Below are positions 1 to 6,236 of a stretch of 6,466 nt of DNA, piece by piece. The translations under genes were made by a program, and so were the position numbers. The DNA is from an uncultured Bacteroidales bacterium (GTDB lineage Bacteria > Bacteroidota > Bacteroidia > Bacteroidales > Bacteroidaceae): contig CADCOX010000113.1 in the NCBI GenBank assembly GCA_902803195.1, positions 1 to 6,466 of the forward strand, read 5' to 3'. Below the pieces are notes generated by a model. The model was not told where the DNA came from. It ran no database searches and was given only the letters and a program-made list of their open reading frames with translations. Position 1 is the first letter of the stretch; every line of letters begins with the position of its first letter.

Positions 1-786
1 CGGTACCATCAGGAACATGGAAACGAGAGTCAGCGTCTTCATGACCGTCGACATGTTGTTGTTGATGATATTGGCGTAGGTGTCCATGGTCGACTCGAGA
101 ATGTTGGAGTAGATACCCGTCATCTCACGCGCCTGATTCATCTCAATGCTGACGTCCTCGATGAGGTCGGCGTCCAGTTCGTCGACGGGCAGTTTGAATT
201 TCAGTTTTGAGAGCAATGTCTCGTTGCCACGAATGGATGTCGCAAAGTAAGTGAGCGAGTCCTGCAGGCGAGAGAGCGCGATAAGGTCGACGTTGTCCAC
301 TTTGCGGTCGAGGTGAAGCTTGGCGGCTTCGATGCGTGCGTTGATCTGCTTTAGTCGCTTGAGGTACCACACAGCTGTCGAGAGGAAGAGACGGAAGACC
401 ATGTCGACCGAATCCGTGAAACCGACGCCTCGCCGTTGCTGGTAGGTGACAAAGTCTATCATCAGGTTGGTCTCGAAGTTGCAGACGGTGATGCAGATGT
501 CATCCTTGAGGATGATGCCCAGGGGAATAGTCGTATAGGGCGTGCGCGACTTGACCTCTTTGACATAAGGGATGCGCAGGATGATCAGAATCCAGCCATC
601 GTCATAGTCATAGCGTGCGCGCTCTTCAGTATCGGCGATGTCGTCGAGAAAGTAATCGGGGATGTGCAGTTCCTGTTGCAGGTACTGTGCGTCGTCCTGA
701 GTGGGACAAGTGACTTGGACCCAGCAGTTGGGTGTCCATTGGTCCAACGTGTGCAGACCACGATTGGTGTTCCAGAATGTTCGCAT
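1..786 (-). CDS. corA: CorA-family magnesium/divalent cation transporter, C-terminus cut by window edge
   Basis: CorA proteins are pentameric inner-membrane channels that import Mg2+ (some also Co2+ or Ni2+). An open frame of 262 codons runs off the left edge without a stop; it starts MRTFWNTNRGLHTLDQW. The N-terminal cytoplasmic part (about residues 1-150) includes ILIILRIPYV, PYTTIPLGIIL and ITVCNFETNL, the usual CorA alpha/beta domain. It is followed by the long stalk helix with IEMNQAREMTGIYSNILEST and NIINNNMSTVMKTLTLVSMF, which immediately precedes and enters the first membrane helix in CorA. The rest of TM1, the GMN signature loop and TM2, some 50-60 residues, must lie beyond base 1. 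The ATG at 786 is chosen because an in-frame TGA lies about 20 codons upstream with no other ATG between, and the protein starts in typical CorA fashion. A promoter at 915-922 implies a leader of about 120 nt. The family is secure; ion preference cannot be read here. Confidence 0.93.
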   Translation of the reverse strand, partial: MRTFWNTNRGLHTLDQWTPNCWVQVTCPTQDDAQYLQQELHIPDYFLDDIADTEERARYDYDDGWILIILRIPYVKEVKSRTPYTTIPLGIILKDDICITVCNFETNLMIDFVTYQQRRGVGFTDSVDMVFRLFLSTAVWYLKRLKQINARIEAAKLHLDRKVDNVDLIALSRLQDSLTYFATSIRGNETLLSKLKFKLPVDELDADLIEDVSIEMNQAREMTGIYSNILESTMDTYANIINNNMSTVMKTLTLVSMFLMVP

Positions 787-839
787 AGTCAGAAGAAATG
801 TTTGCGGGCAAGCCTCGAAGCCCGCTATGCGATGCGAAC
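779..839 (-). promoter_or_regulatory. corA mRNA leader hairpin that can bury the start codon
   Basis: On the transcribed (minus) strand the leader reads TCGCATA (832-826), GCGGGC (825-820), a 10-nt loop, GCCCGC (809-804), a 16-nt bulge, then TATGCGA (787-781). The GC arms form a 6-bp stem. TATGCGA, which contains the corA ATG at 786-784, pairs perfectly with TCGCATA directly beneath it. A second register exists: GTTCGCAT (839-832) is the exact 8-nt complement of the start region ATGCGAAC (786-779). The two anti-start elements overlap by one base. The pairing is seen directly; that it controls translation is inference. It does not match a riboswitch that I recognise. Confidence 0.45.
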
Positions 840-914
840 CTCAGGAGCCTCAATTCATGTTGTTACGTTGGTGATAATCGTCCATTTCGGATTGATGGAT
901 TGGTTTAACGGCTG

Positions 915-922
915 CAAAGGTA
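915..922 (-). promoter_or_regulatory. Bacteroidetes-type -7 promoter box for corA
   Basis: The minus strand reads TACCTTTG, a perfect match to the Bacteroidetes sigma-ABfr -7 consensus TAnnTTTG, followed by GC as at the topB promoter. No good TTG/TTTG -33 box stands at the usual 19-21 nt spacing. Transcription would begin near 908-910, giving corA an untranslated leader of about 120 nt. Confidence 0.6.
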
Positions 923-1052
923 CAAATTCTTTTCGATTCCGTGCTTGTAATTTTCAATTTTTTCTTCTTTGAGGCTCAATTTTTTTAGGGGACTCTCTAC
1001 AAATAGTCTTAAATGTATGGACTTTCCTGTTTCCTGAACTACACATTCATTT

Positions 1053-1076
1053 ACAAGAGCACAATTGTGCCCTTGT
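1053..1076. repeat. 24-bp inverted repeat after the lipoprotein gene, possible weak terminator
   Basis: ACAAGAGCAC, AATT and GTGCCCTTGT form a near-perfect palindrome: 10-bp arms with one mismatch, which becomes a G-U wobble in RNA, and the central AATT is itself symmetrical. It sits 46 bases past the lipoprotein stop codon, where a terminator would be expected. On that (minus) strand the hairpin is followed by AAATGAATG rather than a U run, so it is not a classic intrinsic terminator. It could be an mRNA 3'-end-stabilising hairpin or a dimeric protein-binding site. Confidence 0.4.
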
Positions 1077-1121
1077 ATTTCCCTTGATTAAAAATAATGG
1101 TTGAGTGTGATAGTAGAAGTG

Positions 1122-3788
1122 CTATGGGATAAAGTCGTCATCGGGATCGACTTCGACCTCGTCCTCCTGTCCGCGATGATCGTTAGCGCTTGCCGTCTCT
1201 TCCTTCGCGTGCTCCTCGTCGGCATTGGCCTCCTCTGCCTCAGTCTCCTCGCTGTCGCCTTGCTCTTCTGTCTCCTTTTTCGCATCCTTGGCTTGCGTCT
1301 TGGATTTCAATTGGTCGAAGAGACCATAAGTAGTGCGCAGTACGCGGAACTCTGTGCGTCGGTTCAGGGCGTTGCAGGCTTCCTGCATGCTGTCGTTAGG
1401 CAGTGCACGGATGAACGCTTCGGTGAGGGTGTCGCCTTCGTGTAGGAACTCATACTGCTCGGCAATGCGACGCTTGACCACCTTCGGACGGTTCTCGCCA
1501 TAGCCCTTAGGCGTCAGGCGGTCGGAGGCAATCCCATGTTCGATCAGGTAGCGGACGACGCTCTCTGCACGACGTTGAGAGAGCCGTTCGTTGTACTGGT
1601 CGTTGCCTCGGTAGTCGCAGTGGGCGCTGAGCTCGATCGTCACGTTGGGATTCTCGTTGAGCAAGGCCGTGAGGCTGTCGAGGGCTGCTGTGCTATCGTC
1701 GGTGAGTGCTGCGCTGTCGAATTCATAGAAGACGTTGCGCACAAGCACGGGTGCTGTGATGCTGGCAAGGGGGAATTGCAGGACGTATTCGCGGCTGATG
1801 CTGGAGGTGTCCACGGTAAGTTCTTCGACGTGATTGAGATAGCCCTTACAGGTGCCGAGGAAGAGGTATTCAACATGCGGTTGGACGGTGACTTCGAATG
1901 AACCGTCGCCACGTACGCTGAGTTTCTGGTTCGTGCCGTCGTTGCCAATCATGTAGACGAGACCTGCAGGCAGTTCGTAACCATCCTTCTCGTAGACCCA
2001 ACCGCGTACGGTTTGTGTCACCTCGGGGCACTCGAAGCTCATCAGGTGGTCCCAACCGCGGGCATCGCCTCTGTTGGTTGAGAAGTAACCACGATTGTGA
2101 GGACCCTCGAACGTCATGCCGAAGTCGTCGCCTTGCGAGTTCATGGGCGAGGGCAGGTGAGTAATCGACCAGGTGTGGGTGACGCTATCCTGGCGAGCCA
2201 TGAAGAGGTCCAAACCGCCCATCCCCGAGTGGCCATCGCTGGAGAAATAGAGGTCTCCGTTAGGGCGGAACGTCGGGAACATCTCGTCGCCAGGCGTGTT
2301 GATGGGTGCTGGCAGACATTCCGCACCACCTAGCACTTTGCCCTCGATGCTGATACGCCAAATGTCTTTGCCGCCATGACCGCCAGGCATGTCGCTGACG
2401 AAATACAGCCATTCGCCATCGGGCGACATGGCGGGATGAGCAAAGGCAGAAAGCGTATCTTTGGAGAACTTCAGTTCCTGTGGTTTCGACCATGAGGCAT
2501 CGCTACGTTGCGAGGTGAAGATCTTGGCATAGCGTGGGTAGTCGGGATCGGTGATGCAACGGGTGAGGTACATGGTCTTGCCATCGGGCGAGAAACTGCA
2601 CACGCCCTCCTCGAGTTCGCTGTTGAGTTCGCCTTCCACCTTTTCAGGGGTTGCCCATTTGCCTTTGTCGTCCTTCTTTGTCCAGAAGATGTCAGCGTAC
2701 TTGGTGCCCGTGATGCCGCTGACGTCGTCGCCAGTAGCCTGCGGGCGGGTGCTGGTCCAATAGAGCATCTCGGAATCATCGCCGAGCAAGGCTGGTGAGA
2801 AGTCAGAACGGCGCGAGTTGAGCAATGGCTCTTTCTTCACCGTGTAGAGCGAACCGCGCTTCTTGGTCGTGGGCGCTCGCCGTGCACCGATGAGCCCATT
2901 CATAGCTAGGGTGTCGTTCTGAGGCGTGCAGACTGATGGGTAGAGTGGGTAGAGTACGCGGGCGTCCTCGATGTATTGCTCGTAGTTCTTGATGGCATTC
3001 TTGTAGTCGCCATTCTTGTGCTGTAGGCGTGCCAGTTGTAGGGTGGCTTGTAGGATTGACACTTCAGCGAGTGAATCCTGTGGGTCGAGCGATTGGTCGG
3101 TCAGCGAATCATCACGACGGCTACGACCTTTGCGTTGGCGTCGACTCTTGGATTTCTCAGCCTTGGCTTGTGCTTTCTCGGCTTTGGCTTGCGCTTTCTC
3201 GGCTTTGATTTCCGTTTTTTCCCTTTCTCGTTCCGCTTTTTCGGCTTGTTTTTCCAAGAGTTTCTCTGTCTTAGCCTGCTCTTTCGCTAGTTTTCGCCCT
3301 GCCTTGGTCGAAAGATCTGGTAGCGGTTCGGCTTCCAGTTCACGCTTGGCTCCGCTTCGGGGGGCTTTGGTCGCAGTTCTGGCAGAGGCTTTCACGTTCT
3401 GCTTCCGTTCCTGCTTGCGCTCCAGTTCCTTCTCTTTGGCCTCCTGCAGTTTCTTGCGGTCGGACATGGCTTTTTCAGTATAGCGGATGCCATTCTGATA
3501 GGCCCCGATTGCTTTGGCCGTATAGTTGATGCGACGATAGCAGTCGGCCATCTTGAAGGCACGCTCACCACGTTTGTCGCGCAGTTTCATGGGAGTTTTT
3601 CCGTAGGCAGTCCGGTACTCTGCGGCAGCATCGTAATACTCGCCAAGCGCATAGAACTGGTCGCCTTTCTTCAGGGCACTCTCTGCATTGCAGGAGAGGA
3701 ATAACGTTGAAAGGATGAAAAGCTGAAACATGGAAAGGACAAGCACAAGGCAACGTCTTCTTGCCTTGTACCCATTAGCCATTTGCAT
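1122..3788 (-). CDS. Outer-membrane lipoprotein with TPR, PD40 propeller and OmpA domains (PorE-like)
   Basis: An 888-residue protein. The start is the ATG at 3788 (MQMANGYKARRR); a TTG at 3818 gives a longer frame and an ATG at 3782 a shorter one, but a signal peptide fits best from either ATG. The hydrophobic stretch ends in LFLSC with the lipid-acceptor Cys at residue 33. Domains in order: TPR-like helices (about 37-100); a Lys/Glu/Ala-rich coiled coil (about 110-225); a second TPR-like piece, QLARLQHKNGDYKNAIKNYE (about 250-275); a PD40/WD40-like beta-propeller (about 328-590) with SFSPDGKTMYL, MSPDGEWLYFVSD and FRPNGDLYFSSDG; a regulatory-like beta domain (about 590-680); OmpA C-terminal peptidoglycan-binding domain (about 685-820) with FYEFDSAAL, SAHCDYRG, LSQRRAESVV and NRRTEFRVL; and an acidic tail (about 835-888). 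TPR-propeller-regulatory domain-OmpA is the order in PorE, a periplasmic anchor of the type IX secretion system; that assignment is inference. It is longer than PorE, about 680 residues as I recall, mainly through the coiled coil and acidic tail. Confidence 0.86.
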   Translation of the reverse strand: MQMANGYKARRRCLVLVLSMFQLFILSTLFLSCNAESALKKGDQFYALGEYYDAAAEYRTAYGKTPMKLRDKRGERAFKMADCYRRINYTAKAIGAYQNGIRYTEKAMSDRKKLQEAKEKELERKQERKQNVKASARTATKAPRSGAKRELEAEPLPDLSTKAGRKLAKEQAKTEKLLEKQAEKAEREREKTEIKAEKAQAKAEKAQAKAEKSKSRRQRKGRSRRDDSLTDQSLDPQDSLAEVSILQATLQLARLQHKNGDYKNAIKNYEQYIEDARVLYPLYPSVCTPQNDTLAMNGLIGARRAPTTKKRGSLYTVKKEPLLNSRRSDFSPALLGDDSEMLYWTSTRPQATGDDVSGITGTKYADIFWTKKDDKGKWATPEKVEGELNSELEEGVCSFSPDGKTMYLTRCITDPDYPRYAKIFTSQRSDASWSKPQELKFSKDTLSAFAHPAMSPDGEWLYFVSDMPGGHGGKDIWRISIEGKVLGGAECLPAPINTPGDEMFPTFRPNGDLYFSSDGHSGMGGLDLFMARQDSVTHTWSITHLPSPMNSQGDDFGMTFEGPHNRGYFSTNRGDARGWDHLMSFECPEVTQTVRGWVYEKDGYELPAGLVYMIGNDGTNQKLSVRGDGSFEVTVQPHVEYLFLGTCKGYLNHVEELTVDTSSISREYVLQFPLASITAPVLVRNVFYEFDSAALTDDSTAALDSLTALLNENPNVTIELSAHCDYRGNDQYNERLSQRRAESVVRYLIEHGIASDRLTPKGYGENRPKVVKRRIAEQYEFLHEGDTLTEAFIRALPNDSMQEACNALNRRTEFRVLRTTYGLFDQLKSKTQAKDAKKETEEQGDSEETEAEEANADEEHAKEETASANDHRGQEDEVEVDPDDDFIP
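3159..3200 (-). repeat. 21-bp in-frame heptad repeat encoding EKAQAKA twice
   Basis: Two adjacent 21-bp copies, 18 of 21 bases identical, encode EKAQAKA-EKAQAKA. They are flanked by the degenerate heptads EKTEIKA before and EKSKSRR after. The period of seven residues with charged and Ala positions fits a coiled coil or single alpha helix. Such in-frame copies can expand or contract, so length may vary between strains. Confidence 0.75.
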
Positions 3789-3928
3789 GGATATGTTCTT
3801 TAGAACTGACTTTCGCAATGTCTCAATCCTTTATTTGCATACCGGTTCGTCCGCTCGGGCTCGCTTTGCCCTGCGAAGAACTTCTTTTATATAACGCGCA
3901 TACCTTATTATTTATTGTGCAGCCTTGC
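3789..3928. other. Intergenic gap between topB and the lipoprotein gene
   Basis: 140 bases lie between the topB stop and the lipoprotein ATG. I see no TAnnTTTG box on the minus strand and no hairpin with a U run, so there is neither a clear promoter nor a clear terminator; read-through from topB is possible. A GC-rich inverted repeat (GGGC 3857-3860 with GCCC 3868-3871) and a small symmetrical site, GTTCTTTAGAAC (3795-3806), lie in the gap. The latter ends six bases before the ATG. Confidence 0.5.
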
Positions 3929-5842
3929 TTATTGTGCTGCCGGCACACGTCGATTGGAATTGTCGCGCATCACTTCGAGCACGAGGTCCGTGACCATTTG
4001 TTTCAGTTCGACGATGAAGGTGGCTGCGTCGTATTCGTTGCGTTCTATCTGGCGAAGTTTCTTTTCCCAAATGCCGGTGAGTTCGGCGCTTTTGAGCAAT
4101 TCCTCGCGGATGAGGCCGATGAGCTCGATGCCCGTTGGCGTAGGTGCCAGGCTCTTGCGGACGCGTCGGATGTAGCCACGCTTGAACAGGGTCTCGATGA
4201 TGGCTGCGCGTGTCGAGGGACGGCCGATTCCATTCTCCTTGAGCGCGTCGCGTAGTTCGTCGTCCTCGACCAGTTTACCCGCGGTCTCCATCGCTCGTAA
4301 GAGGGTGGCCTCCGTGTAGGGTTTGGGCGGGGTTGTCTGTTTCTCGGCAAGATTTGGCGTGTGAGGACCACTCTCTCCTTTGCGGAAAGCAGGCAGGGAG
4401 CGTTCTTCATCCTGCGGTTTCTCGTCTTGGCCGTCTGCGGAGTCGCCCTCGGATGAGCCCTCGGCTTTGGCTTTGGTCGTTGAGGCGTTGGAGCTCGGTC
4501 TTTTCTCCCAAAGCACACGCCAGCCGGGGTCGATGATGCGCTTGCCCGTTGCCTTGAAGGGGATGAAGTCGTCGAACGAACCTGCACGCAATCCTTCGCT
4601 ACGCACCTCGCCCAAAACTGTGGTCTGCTCGAACTGGCACTCGGGATAGAAAACACCGATGAAACGGCGCGCAATGAGGTCGTAGACCCGCTTCTCCATA
4701 TCGGTCAGGGCGGCTGTCGTCACCGGCACCGGTGTCGGGATGATAGCATGGTGGTCGGTGACCTTCGAGTTGTCAAATACTTTAGTGCTTTTCGGCAATT
4801 TCTTGCCATCAGCCATGAGGGGTTGGATGAAGCCCGCGTAAGGCGTCATCGAGGCCAATATCTGAGGGCATTTGGGGTAGACATCATCGGGCAGGAATGT
4901 CGTGTCGACGCGAGGGTAGGTTGCCACTTTCTTCTCGTAGAGGCTCTGTATGAGCTGCAGCGTGAGGTCGGCAGAGTAGCCGAACTTCTTGTTGCACTCC
5001 ACTTGCAGCGAGGTGAGGTCGAAAAGTCGGGGTGCGGCTTCCTTGCCTTTCTTCTTTTCAACGTTTTTCACAGAGAACGGCAGCGGTCGGATGGCTTCGA
5101 GTGCACGCTCACCGTCCTCCTGGTTCTTGAAGCCTCGGTCGCCCTCTTCCATCACGGCTGTGAAGGTCGTGTCGCGATAGATGGTCGTGAGCACCCAGTA
5201 GGTCTCGGGCTTGAAATTGTCAATCTCGTGCTGGCGGTTGACAATCAGCGCCAAGGTGGGAGTCTGTACGCGACCGATGCTCAGCACTTGTCGGTTCACG
5301 CCATACTTGATGGTGTAGAGGCGCGTGGCATTCATGCCTAACGTCCAGTCGCCGATAGCGCGGCACAGGCCAGCCTCGTAAAGGCGTTGGTATTCGCTCT
5401 GATCCTTAAGCGTTTGGAAGCCTTCGCGGATGGCCTCCTCTGTGAGCGATGAGATCCAAAGGCGTTGCACGGGGCATCTGGCCCCCGCCTTCTGCATCAC
5501 CCATCGTTGGATGAGTTCGCCTTCCTGACCGGCATCGCCGCAGTTGATGATGCTGTCGGCCGCTTGCATCAGTTTCTCGATGACGGCGAATTGCTTCTCT
5601 ACGCCCTGGTCCTTTTTCAGCTTGATGCCAAAGCGGGGCGGTATCATGGGCAGCTGTGCGAGGCTCCACGTCTTCCACAGTGGAGAGTACTCACCAGGCT
5701 CCTTCAGCTCGCATAGGTGGCCGAAGGTCCAAGTCACTTGATATCCATTCCCTTCGATGAAACCGCCGCGGTCGTGGGTGGCTCCCAGCACGTTGGCTAT
5801 GTCGCGTGCTACGGAAGGTTTTTCTGCTATACAAACAATCAT
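3929..5842 (-). CDS. topB: DNA topoisomerase III (type IA)
   Basis: A 637-residue type IA topoisomerase, close to the usual length of about 650. It cuts and passes single DNA strands through a tyrosine link, chiefly to decatenate replication and recombination intermediates in the cytoplasm. The Toprim domain opens MIVCIAEKPSVARD (Glu7) and contains INCGDAGQEGELIQRW (about 98-113). GRVQTPTLALI is at 190-200. The catalytic tyrosine is Tyr309 in KVATYPRVDTTFLP. VTDHHAIIPT is at 361-370 and ENGIGRPSTRAAIIETLFKRGYI at 536-558. A low-complexity charged insert (about 448-490) interrupts the body. No C-terminal zinc fingers are present, as is normal for TopB. The ATG at 5842 is preferred: a TTG four codons upstream lies inside the promoter -7 box and would hardly be transcribed. 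In the acidic motif the second Asp of the usual DxD is Gly (DAGQE); I believe this is usual in Bacteroidetes TopB, so the enzyme is probably active. Confidence 0.96.
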   Translation of the reverse strand: MIVCIAEKPSVARDIANVLGATHDRGGFIEGNGYQVTWTFGHLCELKEPGEYSPLWKTWSLAQLPMIPPRFGIKLKKDQGVEKQFAVIEKLMQAADSIINCGDAGQEGELIQRWVMQKAGARCPVQRLWISSLTEEAIREGFQTLKDQSEYQRLYEAGLCRAIGDWTLGMNATRLYTIKYGVNRQVLSIGRVQTPTLALIVNRQHEIDNFKPETYWVLTTIYRDTTFTAVMEEGDRGFKNQEDGERALEAIRPLPFSVKNVEKKKGKEAAPRLFDLTSLQVECNKKFGYSADLTLQLIQSLYEKKVATYPRVDTTFLPDDVYPKCPQILASMTPYAGFIQPLMADGKKLPKSTKVFDNSKVTDHHAIIPTPVPVTTAALTDMEKRVYDLIARRFIGVFYPECQFEQTTVLGEVRSEGLRAGSFDDFIPFKATGKRIIDPGWRVLWEKRPSSNASTTKAKAEGSSEGDSADGQDEKPQDEERSLPAFRKGESGPHTPNLAEKQTTPPKPYTEATLLRAMETAGKLVEDDELRDALKENGIGRPSTRAAIIETLFKRGYIRRVRKSLAPTPTGIELIGLIREELLKSAELTGIWEKKLRQIERNEYDAATFIVELKQMVTDLVLEVMRDNSNRRVPAAQ

Positions 5843-5851
5843 AAGTGGGGG

Positions 5852-5859
5852 CAAAGGTA
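5852..5859 (-). promoter_or_regulatory. Bacteroidetes-type -7 promoter box for topB
   Basis: The minus strand reads TACCTTTG followed by GC, identical to the corA box at 915-922 and a full match to TAnnTTTG. No convincing -33 TTG/TTTG is found at the usual spacing. The box ends only nine bases before the topB ATG, so the message would have a leader of about 2-6 nt or be effectively leaderless. Confidence 0.6.
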
Positions 5860-5900
5860 CGCAAAACTTTCCACTTTGAACGCAGAACGGTCAACTTTCT

Positions 5901-5921
5901 GACGCAAAACGTCTTTTTTTT
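5901..5921 (+). terminator. Short hairpin followed by T8 (possible plus-strand terminator)
   Basis: GACG, a 5-nt loop CAAAA, then CGTC, followed directly by eight T. The stem is only 4 bp, so termination strength is doubtful, and no plus-strand gene precedes it within the window. Listed because the same T-run-then-GACG pattern recurs at 6228-6240. Confidence 0.25.
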
Positions 5922-5950
5922 GACGAAAAGAAGGGCGCCGATTGCTCTTC

Positions 5951-5971
5951 CGATTGACGATAATTGACGTC
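5951..5971 (-). repeat. Inverted 22-bp-family unit, module 1
   Basis: Read on the minus strand this matches the direct unit at 18 of 21 positions: GACGTCAAT, three junction bases of which one matches, then CGTCAATC. It faces the first direct unit (5998) across a 26-nt spacer and could form a stem with it. In RNA the three C/A differences of unit 1 would become G-U pairs. Confidence 0.75.
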
Positions 5972-5997
5972 AAAAAACATCAATAGCTGCATGGGCG

Positions 5998-6139
5998 GAC
6001 GTCAATCTTCGTTAGTTTGGACGTCAATCTTTGTTGATTTTCGTTGATTTGTACGTCAATCTCCGTTGGTTTGGACGTCAATCTCCGTCAATCTAGACGT
6101 CAATCTTCATCAATCTGGACGTCAATCTTCGTCAATGTT
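5998..6139 (+). repeat. Left direct array: six 22-bp-family units
   Basis: Units begin at 5998, 6020, 6052, 6074, 6096 and 6118. The consensus has a first half GACGTCAATCT and a second half TCGTCAATCTG or TCGTCAATCTA. Unit 2 is 32 bp because it carries an extra 10-bp half. First halves are almost invariant. Second halves of units 1-3 carry variants such as CGTTGATTT and CGTTGGTTT; unit 4 is canonical and units 5 and 6 each differ at one second-half base. There are no unique spacers, so it is not a CRISPR array. Confidence 0.95.
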
Positions 6140-6157
6140 TAGCTGTTTTTAGTCTTG

Positions 6158-6185
6158 AAAAAATATTATCGTAGATTGACGATAA
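6158..6185 (-). terminator. AT-rich hairpin with T run on the minus strand (possible terminator)
   Basis: TTATCGT and ACGATAA form a perfect 7-bp stem with a 6-nt loop (6166-6185). On the minus strand the hairpin is followed by TATTTTTTC (6165-6157). The stem is weak in GC, and part of it belongs to an inverted repeat unit, so it may merely be a by-product of the array. Confidence 0.25.
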
Positions 6186-6205
6186 GATTGACGTAGATTG
6201 ACGTC
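6170..6205 (-). repeat. Inverted 1.5-unit cluster between the arrays, module 2
   Basis: AGATTGACG, the reverse complement of the core CGTCAATCT, occurs at 6173-6181, 6185-6193 and 6195-6203. Its start-to-start spacings of 12 and 10 bp match the alternation in the direct arrays. Bases 6185-6205 complement the first unit of the right array (6237-6257) at 20 of 21 positions across a 31-nt spacer. The cluster can equally pair with units 5-6 of the left array. Confidence 0.9.
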
Positions 6206-6236
6206 TTATATTCAGAGGACGTGAATGTTTTTTTTT
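6198..6236 (+). terminator. Hairpin followed by T9 (possible plus-strand terminator)
   Basis: ATT-G-ACGTC (6197-6205) and GACGT-G-AAT (6218-6226) pair through a 5-bp stem, a G/G mismatch and three further A-T pairs. A G and nine T (6228-6236) follow. It lies in the spacer of module 2 and could end a plus-strand transcript of the left array. It competes with the longer pairing of the inverted cluster with unit 7. Confidence 0.3.

Larger units (their letters stand above)
787..1121. other. Intergenic region between the lipoprotein gene and corA
   Basis: This is a 335-base gene-free stretch. It holds the corA leader hairpin (779-839), the corA promoter (915-922), an AT-rich tract with runs of T and A around 945-990, and a long inverted repeat (1053-1076). 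No additional minus-strand coding frame is convincing. A plus-strand open frame across 436-972 is antisense to corA and rejected. Confidence 0.6.

Noticed and set aside
436..972. 178-codon open frame on the plus strand
   Set aside because: It is antisense to corA, whose minus-strand frame gives an unmistakable family match; the plus-strand translation resembles no known protein.
3789..3818. Longer start (TTG at 3818) for the lipoprotein
   Set aside because: It would add ten residues before an already complete signal peptide; the ATG at 3788 or 3782 fits lipoprotein export better.
3818..4255. 145-codon plus-strand frame over the 3' end of topB
   Set aside because: It is antisense to the conserved C-terminal part of TopB and has no recognisable features; a shadow of topB codon bias.
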